A DNA stretch of 64,000 nucleotides from Plasmopara viticola. Taxonomy: Eukaryota; Oomycota; Peronosporomycetes; Peronosporales; Peronosporaceae. Every line of letters begins with the position of its first letter. Positions within the stretch are counted from its first letter, which is position 1. Below, in pieces: positions 38,743 through 48,327 of the stretch. Where the stretch lies: assembly GCA_001695595.3 (NCBI GenBank), contig MBPM02000003.1, positions 1,302,001-1,366,000 of the forward strand, in the 5' to 3' direction. The notes under the pieces are model-generated. The model was not told where the DNA came from. It did not search any database and saw only the letters and a list, made by a program, of their open reading frames with translations. The position numbers were made by a program, and so were the translations under genes.

Positions 38743-39052
38743 TACCCGACCCTGTGGCTCGAGCGGTTACCCAGGACCGGGAGGTACCTGGTTCGATACT
38801 CATAGGGTCCGAATTAAGGAAGCCGGAGATTGGTCACTAAAGTGGACGAGCAATCACACCCGAGTGTGTGACTGCCCTACCAACTCGCGCCCGATTGGGT
38901 AATAAAAGGGTTGGGGGGGACGCCCCACTGACCGAAAAAGCCCCATAGTGTAATGAGGGGTACGGGACCCGGTCCCAAGATGGGTCGGATTGCTATCAGC
39001 ATCCCGCGATAGAGACAGCTTAGTCCTAGCGCGTGGGTTCCGGTAGCTTGAA
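38743..39052 (+). mobile_element. tRNA-derived SINE, copy 1 (310 bp)
   Basis: This is a non-autonomous retroposon flanked by a perfect 15-bp target-site duplication. Its head resembles a class II (Ser/Leu-type) tRNA gene: A-box-like TGGCTCGAGCGGTTA at 38,755-38,769 and B-box-like GGTTCGATACT at 38,790-38,800. These would form an internal RNA polymerase III promoter. The body is unrelated to tRNA, contains a GGGTTGGGGGGG run and ends in GGTAGCTTGAA with no poly-A. It is about 98% identical by eye to the copy at 55,171-55,487. It lacks 9 bp (GCCGTTCGA) between the A and B boxes that the other copy has, which shortens the promoter and may silence it. tRNA-related SINEs are known from Phytophthora infestans; whether this is the same family was not tested. 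Confidence 0.9.
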
Positions 39053-39067
39053 TCTGTAAATTTTGCT
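39053..39067. repeat. Target-site duplication, right, of SINE copy 1
   Basis: This is an exact repeat of the 15 bases at 38,728-38,742. Confidence 0.85.
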
Positions 39068-39274
39068 CATAATACGTCAAAAAAATGATATGGACACTTG
39101 GTCACGATTCTGGGACATAAAATACTGATCAAGGGGGCGTAGTTCATCCACAGTATTTTGCTATAAACTGCCATTTGTAATCCCCACAACTTCTTAGCGC
39201 AAATTTGCATTAATGCTTAAAGGTGGCTAATTCTTTTACTGTAATCGATATGCCACACAGAAGAGGGCGTGTGG

Positions 39275-39520
39275 AAATATGTGCGATCCTCCGGTGAACG
39301 ACCATTTACGATTTCCAGTCTTGGGAGATAAATGTTTGCAAGATGTTGCAGTCAAAGTTCTACCTCATTAAACACAAAATATGCTTTGGTCCTACCTATG
39401 ATTTTTGACAAGCAATCAGATCTGATCCTGTAATTCATTATGGAAGGAACATTTGGTTTCTTGCAGTCTGCAGCCCGGCTTTTTCAAAGGGTGGCTTTCG
39501 TGCGCTAAAAGCCATCATTT
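39275..39520 (+). repeat. Dispersed repeat, copy 2
   Basis: This is the direct repeat partner of 38,190-38,400. Its upstream part carries CGATCCTCCGGTGAAC, also seen as CGATCTTCCGGTGAAC at about 41,342. That points to a third, shorter relic there. Confidence 0.7.
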
Positions 39521-39524
39521 TTGT

Positions 39525-41790
39525 CCGGCTTCTTGGATTGGAGATCCAGCTCTCAACACTTAGGCTCGGCTTTATGTATCAATTCGTTATATCCTCCTTC
39601 GCGAATCTTAAACGATACCCAACAAGAGACGGATGATTGTTAGCCGTTACTCTAAGTTTTGAATACTTAAAGCCAATTCTGTCGTATGCATAACCAATGA
39701 GATAGCCAAGTAGACTGCCAGTGCGCGAAATTTCTCGACGCAATACAGTCGACAACTTCTTCAAATATTTTTCATATTCTAGGGGTACTTGCTTGAACAG
39801 TAAGCAGCCCATTGCTGCTGGCTTCTCCACTGAAAGCTCTCTGGTGTAAAGGTTCATCTATTACACACTAAAATGAGGACCTGGCTCTTCATAATGAGAG
39901 ATTCCGCCATCTGGCGCTCAGCATTGTCCTGTCGTTAAAGTCATACAATCCGCTACCAACCCTTCGAGACTATTAAGTGAGACAAAATTTTACTTTATTG
40001 TCCCTCTGGGAGATAGAAACGGGTAATATTGTCCTCTTAAGTGCGGTTAAAGCGGCGAACTTTTCCTTGCAGAGAAGCCCTCAAGTTTTTCGAGACCAGG
40101 GCCGAGTCAGCAAGTCCGAAGACTTCACTACTCTGTAATTTGTACGACGAGAAAGTGATAGCCTGTCTTCCTCTGGTAGCGTGATTGAAATAGTCCTTTT
40201 CATCGTTGGTGCCCATATAATAAAAAGTTGAGTGCGAGGTAGGCCTACCCTTTGGCCGCCTTTGTACTAAGTCGCTTTGTGTTGCGCCATAGTAATGGGA
40301 GATATCGACCCCCTGGACTTGTTAACATATACACGAAACTCATGCATTATTTATTAGCAGGAAAACAGCGTGAGTGCTGGCAAGGTTGATACTTAACGAA
40401 AGAATTTGTTGCCCTTGAATGCTTTGTGCTGCACTTTTAAATCACAAGACGCTAGTACCCAAATAACGCTGCTCTTAGATGATTTTTAAGTGCTTCCAGA
40501 ATGAAATCTCCGGCAGAGATTCGAATCATTTTGCCGGAGCTTGTCCAGCGGGTACTTTAAGTTCCAAGAAGCGGAATCACAGTGCCACATCACAAGAATG
40601 CTTTCGCATTCGAAAGAGCACTTTTTTGTCAGCGTACCCCACTTGGAAATGATGATAGCGTTTGGGTCAAGAAGCCCTAAGTCCGTCTATGAGCAGGCCT
40701 TGGTCGAGACCCGAAGCCCATCAATACAATACTTCAACTTCATCGACACGATTTGTTATTTTGTGTGTGTAAGCAAAAAAGGTGGTACGCTGGCGCAACT
40801 CAAAGCTTGCCAAACGGGATCTTGCACTCATCTATTCCTTCATGTGCTCCCAAGACACAAACCCTTGTAATACAAGTACTTTTAGCCGATACAATAGTGT
40901 AAACACAATGCACACTTGATCATCAACGACCTATTCTGGCTTGATGGTCCTTGACATAAATAATATCGTTGGTGTAGCTCTCTACAAAGGTGGAAATACT
41001 GAGTCTTACTGGTTTAAATTCCGCAGCAAGCCTGCTTATGGACCATGCGCTGCTTGGATTTATGGCATACGCTTTACTCGTAGAGCTCGAATACCATTAT
41101 GCGTTTCAGCCGGTAAGCAGCAGCAAAAAATACACATTCAGCCGTCTCCTCGACCCCGTTATGGCTAAATTTTACTCTGAGTAGCGCAACTTGCGCATCC
41201 GACAGCTACGGGAAGAAATTTCCAACAATAGTGAAATCTTTGCGAAAGATTAGGTAAATAATCTTCACGCGTAGGTGTATATTCAAAGCCAAGTATGATA
41301 AAGTTACACAGCACCTCACATAGATAAGTCAGGAAGATATACGATCTTCCGGTGAACAACTGCTCAAATTTTACGAGATTGAAGTGTGCAGTAGTATAAA
41401 GATCAAAGACTGCTTTATGTATTATGTGTTCATGTATTGTAGCCCTAACTTTTTTTTTCGATGAAGACTAAGTTCGTTATATCTTGTATGGTATTTCACT
41501 CTACTCTTTTCATTTTACCATTCTTTGAAGCGATAAAAGCCAAATGGAGACAACTGAAGAGGGGCGACTTTGCCAAGCGATCCGTTTTAGGGTTTGACCA
41601 CTCACCCTGTAAACACAATTCTTCTCTTTTGGCCTCTAATTGGCTGCAGTGGGTCATTAAATCTAAAAACCGTGGCTGTAATGTTGTACCCACCAACCTC
41701 CAAAAGTTAAGATTCTCTGGGTTGTACTCATGTTTCACATACGCACGTCTCTGCCTCTTGCATACTTTACACATAAAACCATCGCTCACA
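39525..41790. other. AT-rich stretch with no intact gene
   Basis: Open frames such as minus 39,857-39,579 and plus 40,541-40,870 have no recognised motif. At 40,508-40,539 an 8-bp perfect stem (CTCCGGCA and TGCCGGAG) flanks a 16-nt loop. The minus frame 41,789-41,496 contains CKVCKRQRR but no complete zinc-binding domain. Confidence 0.45.
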
Positions 41791-41799
41791 GCTCTTTAC

Positions 41800-41945
41800 G
41801 CTCTAGAATGATCGGCTTGGAAGACTTTAAAGGGCGCAAAACTCACACTGTGCAGGCCGCTCGTGAAGTGATAGACAATTGGATGCACGCAAAAGGGTTC
41901 GTTTTGAGCATTTATCCAACACGCCGAGTGAAAAACTGATAGCGC
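41800..41945 (+). pseudogene. MULE/FAR1-like transposase N-terminal fragment
   Basis: The plus-strand frame around 41,800-41,937 reads FKGRKTHTVQAAREVIDNW and then HAKGFVLSI before a TGA. This resembles the start of the FAR1-like DNA-binding region of Mutator-like (MULE) transposases (pattern F-x-S..A...I..WA...GFA.SI). It also aligns at DNA level with 61,770-61,850 (GCAGGTCTAATATAC and GAAGGGTTCGT versus GCAGGCCGCTCGTG and AAAGGGTTCGT). Only the first part of the domain survives. Confidence 0.45.
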
Positions 41946-42156
41946 ATGCCGATGTCAAAGTTGGACATCACGATCTAGGAGACTTGCGGTAGATTTAGCG
42001 CCAATTCTGCATTAGGTCACACTGTCTTATGTATATTTGGCAATTGTTTTCACAAAAATTGTAAGCATTTAAAGATATATAGCTGTGTTTTTTACAAGAT
42101 CGAAACAATTTCTTAATCGCAGCCAATCAGAAGCCAAGAAAGATGGTTCCGGGAAG

Positions 42157-42186
42157 GTATAAATCACTAATATATCGACAAATTTG
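42157..42186 (+). promoter_or_regulatory. Candidate core promoter of the MEMO-like gene
   Basis: A TATA-like GGTATAAAT (42,156-42,164) is followed by TCACTAATATATCGAC and then CAAATTTG. These resemble the initiator (TCANTYY) and flanking CAWTTT parts of oomycete core promoters, though the spacing is longer than in the usual 19-base element. A CCAAT motif lies at 42,123-42,127. The ATG follows about 80 nt downstream. Confidence 0.35.
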
Positions 42187-42243
42187 AATACTACAAATCC
42201 AAATCCAAACTTACCATTAAGCTCCAATTCTTTTTTGGACGAT

Positions 42244-43691
42244 ATGGCCAAGAAGCCCGAGCCGAGCCCCGTGCGAGTCCGACTGGCTACTCATGCAGGC
42301 TCGTGGTATTCACACGAAGAACACCAACTCGACAACGAGCTATCAGGTGCGTCAAGCAGCACCATGTACCACAAGAGGCAGAGCGTGCTCATTTCGTCAC
42401 GTTTGTGTGGCAGGTTGGTTAGGCGCCGCGGAGAGCAATGACACGGAAGCGAGACAGCCGAGCGTCCGTGCTATCATTGGGCCACACGCAGGTTTCCGGT
42501 GCGCAGTGGCTCTAGATCGACAGCAAAGAGCACCGAAGCCTGATGCGTCTCTTGTGTATCCCACCAGGTACTCGGGTTCCACGACCGCGTATGCGTACCA
42601 TCATTTGCTCAATCTAGACCGCATCAAACGCGTCTTTATTCTCGGCCCGTCGCATCATTTTTACTTACGGTGCGTGTAATATACATTGCAAAGTAAGAAT
42701 AGTACTATTCTGAAAGTAAAAAAAACTAGTGGGTGTGCTGTGTCGACGGCACACGAGTACGAGACGCCGTTGGGCAACATAACGATTGATCATCAAGTCA
42801 ATGAAAAGCTCGTGGACTCGGTAAGGAACAGAAGGAAGCAACAAGGGAAAAGCTTCACAGTCTGAAAGTTATTTATTTCTTGTTTGCAGGGTAAATTTAC
42901 GACCATGGCGATGGATGTGGATGAGGATGAGCATAGCATTGAACTGCACCTTCCTTTTATCTACAAGGTGCGCCGTGTGCAATATGCATGTCGATCACCG
43001 TGTATTGACAGTATGAAGCAGGTGATGAATGGCCGCAAGTTTACGGCCGTCCCGATCTTGGTCGGGAACACCAAGACGAAAATGGACGAAGAATACGGAA
43101 AGTAGGGTCGGGTTTCGATCTTTGTGGGCAAAGCACCTGTTTTATTCGACGTGTTTGTTGTCTAGAATCCTGGCTCCGTATTTCGAAAAGGATGAAAATC
43201 TGTTCGTCATAAGCTCGGACTTTTGTCATTGGGGAGCTCGGTAAGTTACGCGTTTTCAAAAAGCCGTAAAACAATAGTTTACTTACGCTCTCGTCGACGT
43301 AGATTTCGCTATCAACCGCACGACTCGACTTATGGCCAGATCCATGAATACATTAAATACTTAGATCACCAAGGCATGGGCGTACGTGGGAGAGAAAGAG
43401 AGAGAGACTTTGTGTCTGTTTATTGATTCCACTACTAATTGATGCTTGGAATTCTTGGTCCAGTTCATTGAACGCTTGGATGCACCAGGATTTACGAGGT
43501 ATTTGGACGAAACAAACAACACGATTTGCGGTCGCCACCCCATTTCACTGCTGTTGCACACGATCTTGGCCGCGACCAAGCTCAAGTGCACGCTCAAGTT
43601 TGTCAAGTACGCTCAAAGTAGCGCGTGCGTCCGCCACGGGGATTCGTCCGTGAGCTACGCCTCGGCCATTGTCTACAGTGCGCCATCGTAG
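42244..43691 (+). CDS. MEMO1-like protein (MEMO/AMMECR-type dioxygenase-fold family)
   Basis: Nine exons rebuilt from GT-AG sites and frame continuity: 42244-42346, 42414-42498, 42568-42669, 42730-42820, 42890-42967, 43022-43101, 43166-43240, 43303-43381 and 43464-43691. Introns are 54-82 nt. The joined protein has 306 residues, against 297 for human MEMO1, and matches the family end to end. It has THAGSWY near the start, [61 protein letters not shown] and DSSVSYAS. The His/Asp/Cys residues that form the buried metal-binding pocket in MEMO proteins are all present. MEMO proteins have been tied to copper/redox handling and to cytoskeletal signalling. The role in oomycetes is unknown. It converges with the dehydrogenase gene, with 93 bp between the two stops. 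The acceptor of exon 6 (CAG then GTGATG) is the choice that keeps frame; an alternative AG six bases upstream would shift it. Confidence 0.93.
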
Positions 43692-43784
43692 CAAGTCCAT
43701 CTCTTTTAACGACAATCAGGAGTTGTCAGGTTTTAATGCATTTGTAAACATGAATGGCCGTAGACTCAACTGTACCGCGTCTCT

Positions 43785-46535
43785 CTACAAAAGCGGCCCA
43801 AACGCTTCTGTCAGCAACGCCTCGAGTTGCTCTTCCGACGCTCTGGCCAAGCCAACCGCAGGAGCTGCAAGACTTGCACGACCAATGTAGTCCAGGTGTT
43901 GCTTCTCAGTCAATAATTTCTCAATGTGGGCTTGCGCATACGTCCAAGCGCCTTGATTCAACGGTTCTTCCTGGACCCACACCAACTTGGTGGCATTGGG
44001 ATACGATTCAAGTTGCTGCGCCACTTGTTCAAATGGAAACGGCGCCAATTCTTCCACACGAATCAACGCGATCGAGTGCGGCGTCGTTGCGCGTAAACGT
44101 CGTGCTTTTGCCAGGTCGTAATAAAACTTGCCCGAACAAAAGTAAATCGTCTCGACGTCGTGTGCATCAGTGATGAGAGGGTCGGCAAGTACGGGTTCAA
44201 ACTTCGTGTCCGGACCCATTTCGGACAGCGAGGACGTGGCGTCGGCAAGACGCAACAAGACTTTGGGACCCATCACAACCACGGGTTTCCGAAACGGGCG
44301 AAGCTGCTGACGACGGAGGAGATGAAAGAAATTGGCGGGGGTACTGATGTTCACGACAATCAGGTTCGTGTCGTGCTGATACTGCGTCCAGATCGGGTCC
44401 GTCCTTGCAACTTTTTTCGAAGCACGTGGCGTCCACGCAGGCGAGTCGACGAGCTGTAGAAACCGCTCAATGCGGCCACTGGAATGATCAGGTCCCGCGC
44501 CATCGTTGCCATGCGGTAGCAACAAGACTAGGCCCGATTGCCGCATCCACTTGGCTTCGCCACTGGCGAGGAATTGGTCAATGACGATCTGGGCCCCGTT
44601 GAAGAAATCCCCAAATTGCGCTTCCCAAATCACGAGATTCTCTGGACTTTCGACCGAATAGCCATACTCAAACCCCATGGCAGCGAGTTCGGACAAGTTG
44701 CTATTGACGACCTGGAGGGTCCCACGTCGCGTGGACGTCTGTGGTACATGCTGTTGCAAGGGTACGTACACGTCTTCGCTCACTTGATCAATAAAGGCAG
44801 CATGGCGTTGACTAAAGGTCCCACGACGACAATCTTGACCCGCAAGACGGATCGAGTACCCATCTTGCAGCAACGTCCCAAACGCCATGGCTTCGGCAGT
44901 CGCCCAGTCGACACGGAGGTCGCCCAGGCTTTGCGTGGCTTTCGGTTGCAGCATTTGCTGGCGGGCTCGAATGTGCGTCCGTGCGAGACGACTGTGGGGT
45001 TGAAAGTGTTCTGGCAGCTCGACAGAAGCCAATCCGACGTCTACGAGCGTTGCCACGTCGACGCCCGTCGAGCAGTGGACGTACAATTCCTCGCTGCTTG
45101 GCTGCTTCATGGTCGTCCACTTTCCCTTGAACGCATCCACGTCTGTAGGCGTGTACCCACTTGTCGCCTTGCGGAGTTCGTGTTCCAAATGCGTCGTGAC
45201 GGCGTCCCGCGCCTGGTCCAAACGCGTCCGCGCTCCGTGCCCCATGGCCTCGACTTCGTGAGCAAAACGAAGGGGAAAGCGAGCCATGGCATCGATTCGT
45301 GCGTACATTATCGGTTGCGTAAACCGAGGTTCGTCCACTTCATTGTGGCCATGCCGACGAAACGTGAGGAGATCAATGACAATGTCCTTGTGGAATGTCG
45401 TGCGGTACGCGACGGCAAGACGACACGCTTGCATGACATGGACGAGACTCTCGCCATTCACGTGAAGGACGGGCGCTTCAATGCTCTTGGCCATGTCGGA
45501 CGCGTACCGCGTAGCCCGCCCGTCGGGGTACGTGGTCGTGTACCCCACTTGGTTATTGACCACTAAATGGATGGCTCCACCACTTTGGTACGCGGGCAAT
45601 TGGGACAACGCCAAGGCTTCGGCCACACACCCCTGCCCTGCAAACGCGGCATCGCCATGGAGCAACAAGGCCATGGCGTTTCGCGTGGCGTCGCCGTCGT
45701 CGTTCTTGGCACGCACTTTGCCCGCCACGACGGCATTGATGATTTCTAAATGCGACGGATTGTGGACGAGCGACACGTGGACTTTAGCATTCAAGTACGT
45801 TTTCTCCACGCTCGTGGCAATGTGGGACGACACGTCATCGAGGCCACGAAACGGCGGGGGGAACTCGGTGTACCCACGTACCTTGTGGAACACTTTATGC
45901 GCGGGGTACTCGAGCAACCCCACGAGGAGCGCTAGGCGGCCACGATGGGGCATGCCAATGACCACGTCCGTGACGTGGGACGTGGCACACGCTTGCAACA
46001 CGGTGTCGACCGCTGGCACCATGGCCTCGGCCCCTTCGCCCGAGTACCGTTTGAACGAGGCAAACTTCGTGGCCATAAAGTGTTCAAACCCGTCGGCGCG
46101 CACCATACTCAAGTACGCATTCCGCAACTCTGAGCGTGTCACTGGTTGCCTCGTCATTGTTTCAATGGCATGTGCGAGCCACTGCTTTTCATGTAGGGCA
46201 TTCAAATGCTCAAATTCATAGCCGATCTTGCCACAGTAAACACGATGCAATTCGTCATAGAGTTGCTGGCCCGTGGTGGCCGAGAGCGACACGACGTGGT
46301 TCAAGTCAGTAGGCGAGAAAGGGCAAGGCAAGAGTGGACGGAACGCCTCGGGCGAGAGGTGGGGTACACTCGTGCGTGGCTGGAGCTGGAGCGGATCGAG
46401 GTCGGCTTGCAGGTGGCCGGATTGGCGGAAAGCCGTGGCCATGGAGTGGGCCGCGAGCGCTTGGAGCGACAAGTGGACGACTCGTGGCGTGGACGAGAGG
46501 ACAGCGCGACGCGAGACGCGGCGTAGGCGCAACAT
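43785..46535 (-). CDS. DHTKD1: 2-oxoadipate/2-oxoglutarate dehydrogenase E1 component, DHTKD1 type
   Basis: This thiamine-diphosphate-dependent E1 decarboxylase has 916 residues (human DHTKD1 has 919) in one exon. The frame is open for 52 more codons upstream. I start at the ATG at 46,535 because a good oomycete initiator lies just before it and because the resulting MLRLRRVSRRAVLSS is a typical mitochondrial presequence. Visible family features are KRYSGEGAEAM (162-172), GMPHRGRL (194-201), the ThDP/Mg motif HGDAAFAGQG (293-302) with NNQVGYTT (327-334), RRHGHNEVDEP, the pyrimidine-binding transketolase domain from about residue 542 (DWATAEAMAFG, GQDCRRGTFSQRH, EAQFGDFFNGAQ, LLPHGNDGAGPDHSSGR) and a C-terminal VQEEPLNQGAW. 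In mitochondria it would feed the last oxidative step of lysine/tryptophan degradation, giving glutaryl-CoA. DHTKD1 type over OGDH is favoured because the N-terminus is short and similarity to DHTKD1 is stronger. Confidence 0.93.
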   Translation of the reverse strand: MLRLRRVSRRAVLSSTPRVVHLSLQALAAHSMATAFRQSGHLQADLDPLQLQPRTSVPHLSPEAFRPLLPCPFSPTDLNHVVSLSATTGQQLYDELHRVYCGKIGYEFEHLNALHEKQWLAHAIETMTRQPVTRSELRNAYLSMVRADGFEHFMATKFASFKRYSGEGAEAMVPAVDTVLQACATSHVTDVVIGMPHRGRLALLVGLLEYPAHKVFHKVRGYTEFPPPFRGLDDVSSHIATSVEKTYLNAKVHVSLVHNPSHLEIINAVVAGKVRAKNDDGDATRNAMALLLHGDAAFAGQGCVAEALALSQLPAYQSGGAIHLVVNNQVGYTTTYPDGRATRYASDMAKSIEAPVLHVNGESLVHVMQACRLAVAYRTTFHKDIVIDLLTFRRHGHNEVDEPRFTQPIMYARIDAMARFPLRFAHEVEAMGHGARTRLDQARDAVTTHLEHELRKATSGYTPTDVDAFKGKWTTMKQPSSEELYVHCSTGVDVATLVDVGLASVELPEHFQPHSRLARTHIRARQQMLQPKATQSLGDLRVDWATAEAMAFGTLLQDGYSIRLAGQDCRRGTFSQRHAAFIDQVSEDVYVPLQQHVPQTSTRRGTLQVVNSNLSELAAMGFEYGYSVESPENLVIWEAQFGDFFNGAQIVIDQFLASGEAKWMRQSGLVLLLPHGNDGAGPDHSSGRIERFLQLVDSPAWTPRASKKVARTDPIWTQYQHDTNLIVVNISTPANFFHLLRRQQLRPFRKPVVVMGPKVLLRLADATSSLSEMGPDTKFEPVLADPLITDAHDVETIYFCSGKFYYDLAKARRLRATTPHSIALIRVEELAPFPFEQVAQQLESYPNATKLVWVQEEPLNQGAWTYAQAHIEKLLTEKQHLDYIGRASLAAPAVGLARASEEQLEALLTEAFGPLL

Positions 46536-46920
46536 GGAGACTGCGGACAGGGACAAAGTGCGAGAGTGAGGGCGGCGTGGGGCATTACGGGCATGAGATT
46601 CCAAACGCTTGATTGGATGTAATGTGGTGGGGCGTACACAGAATAAGAACATGGAAAGATGGAGAGTGGTACACGAGGTTCGATAAGACATATGACCTGA
46701 TTGACTACCTGTTGTAGAAGCAACTGTTTTTTTTTTTTCAACTCATTTTGTCATTGAATAACTAAATTATTTGATGGTAAGTAATTTTCAAACATAATTT
46801 TTTTTTTTTAAGAAATTTACGAATTATGGTGGAAAATTACTGCGAACGAAAATTATATAATTTTCGACAGACTTTTTCAAGAAAATGGGTCCCTTCTGGT
46901 GTTCGGCACTCTTTTTACAA
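46536..46920. other. Intergenic spacer with poly-T/poly-A tracts
   Basis: This is the space between the stop of the VIPAS39-like gene and the start of the E1 gene, both on the minus strand. It has T-rich runs at 46,727-46,738 and 46,799-46,810, and AT-rich DNA around 46,740-46,870. Apart from the E1 initiator at its left edge I see no gene. Confidence 0.6.
46549..46570 (-). promoter_or_regulatory. Oomycete-type initiator/FPR element of the E1 gene
   Basis: On the minus strand the sequence CTCACTCTCGCACTTTGTCC fits the oomycete core promoter pattern (TCAnTYY followed by CAWTTTNYY) with few mismatches. It would start transcription about 30 nt before the ATG at 46,535. This argues against the upstream in-frame ATGs. 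Confidence 0.55.
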
Positions 46921-48327
46921 TTAAAGTGTGTCCATGGGACGCTCTTCTTCGTCCTCGGCCATCAGTACCACGACTTGTGCCCGTTCTTCTTGGTCGGCAA
47001 TAAACTCCACCATTTTCTGCACTAGATCGTATTTGCCATCGTCCAGCAGCACTTCGGCGATTGGCACGTAGCCAATGGCCGGTCGACTGGCTTGTACCAA
47101 CTTGTACAGCATTTCCCATTGCTCCGTTTGGGCAAGTACACGTAATAGTGTCCACCAAAATTGTCGAGGGGGTACCTTGTACCGTTCGGCAAGATCCACC
47201 GCCAACACGAGTGCACGTCGATGCATCGCATGCAACGCGATCAGTTTCTGAATTGTTTCAATCAAAGAACATCCAATCAAGAGATTCGGCGGCAGTGCCA
47301 ACGTGTCGGTTATCGATTGTTGCGTCTCGAGCAATTCCAGCAATTCCAGTGTCATCGATTGATCCAACAGAGCGGTACCATGAGGTACATGCCCCTCGTG
47401 GCGCTCAGTTGCGCTTTGAGACCACATCGACGGGTACCTTGTTGGCACAGCGAGGTCGCGATACTTTTTATAAACTCTCAAACCCTCTTGAAATCGATTG
47501 CCCTCCGTGTCATCCCGAAGATTGCCAATTGCGACTTTGCCAACAATTGCTGCCGCTTGCGTGTACTCTTGTTGCAATACAGCCAATCGAAACCCCGTCA
47601 TGGCATCCTTGTGGCCAATTAAAGAGTGGCTCGAAAGTAAACGCATGGCACGTGGATATTTGGCAACAATCGGCAACAATTCGTTGCCTGGGAATTGTTT
47701 GCCAAGTTGCACCAAGACGCGAAAGATACTGTCCGAGGTGCTTAACGGGTTGGCGCACAACCCTTTCAGAATCGTTTCCTCCATTGTGACTGGTACAGTG
47801 TCCTCCTTGCTGTCCTTGTTGTCGTTTAAGAGTTCTTGGCACGTTGTTGCCACTGCACCACTCTCTTGGTACACGACGGCACATTCCCTTTCCCAAGTTG
47901 CGACGGTTGCAACCAGCTCGTGGGTGTCAAAGGCCCCTTCTGGTACCACTGCCACTGTTGCCACATTGTGTCGGAAGTGCGAATAAAACGCAGAGCAGCG
48001 CGCATCCAACGAGGAGCTCGCAGTCTTGTCACTCCAAGAGAGTCCCATGACGCTTGATGGCTCTCTTCGCAACGTTGAAACGTCGCTCTCGGAACGTTCC
48101 CCTCTCATTTCTGCTGTCAACATGGCCACTTTTTGTTGCATGGGTACCACCCTCCATGTACCAGTTGAAGCAAAGTATGGACAAAAGCGATTGCAGTCCA
48201 CCCAGCGAGATCCTAATGTAGCTGCTTGCCACCTCGTGCAATCTAAAGCACCAGTGTCATCAAGCACAATGTCTCGACAAGAAACAATTGTGCTCTGCGT
48301 GCACCAAGAACCTCCTACATGTACCAT
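46921..48327 (-). CDS. Vps16 C-terminal domain protein, VIPAS39/SPE-39-like
   Basis: Single-exon frame of 468 residues. The C-terminal two thirds match the Vps16 C-terminal helical-repeat domain as found in VIPAS39 (SPE-39, VPS16B). The helical run starts at TILKGLCANPLSTSDSIFRV. Later come LIGCSLIETIQKLIALHAM and, from about residue 386, PPRQFWWTLLRVLAQTEQW, PAIGYVPIAEVLLDDGKYD and DQEERAQVVVLMAEDEEE. The length is close to human VIPAS39 (493) and far from VPS16 (about 840), and there is no N-terminal beta-propeller. In animals VIPAS39 partners the SM protein VPS33B in endolysosomal/granule trafficking; the same job here is inferred. The N-terminal 60 residues are unusually rich in Cys and Trp. 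The true start may be a later ATG such as Met63, so start confidence is low. It is divergent from the P450 gene with only 60 bp between start codons. Confidence 0.75.
   Translation of the reverse strand: MVHVGGSWCTQSTIVSCRDIVLDDTGALDCTRWQAATLGSRWVDCNRFCPYFASTGTWRVVPMQQKVAMLTAEMRGERSESDVSTLRREPSSVMGLSWSDKTASSSLDARCSAFYSHFRHNVATVAVVPEGAFDTHELVATVATWERECAVVYQESGAVATTCQELLNDNKDSKEDTVPVTMEETILKGLCANPLSTSDSIFRVLVQLGKQFPGNELLPIVAKYPRAMRLLSSHSLIGHKDAMTGFRLAVLQQEYTQAAAIVGKVAIGNLRDDTEGNRFQEGLRVYKKYRDLAVPTRYPSMWSQSATERHEGHVPHGTALLDQSMTLELLELLETQQSITDTLALPPNLLIGCSLIETIQKLIALHAMHRRALVLAVDLAERYKVPPRQFWWTLLRVLAQTEQWEMLYKLVQASRPAIGYVPIAEVLLDDGKYDLVQKMVEFIADQEERAQVVVLMAEDEEERPMDTL

Noticed and set aside
38751..38810. 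tRNA gene
   Set aside because: The A- and B-box-like sequences belong to the head of a SINE with target-site duplications. The arms do not fold into a full tRNA and the boxes are too close together in this copy.
43386..43405. GA-rich microsatellite as a separate feature
   Set aside because: It is only a short purine run inside intron 8 of the MEMO-like gene.
44538..45566. Long plus-strand open frame of 342 codons
   Set aside because: It lies antisense inside the dehydrogenase E1 gene. The minus frame matches DHTKD1 from end to end, and the plus frame is a shadow of GC-rich codon use.
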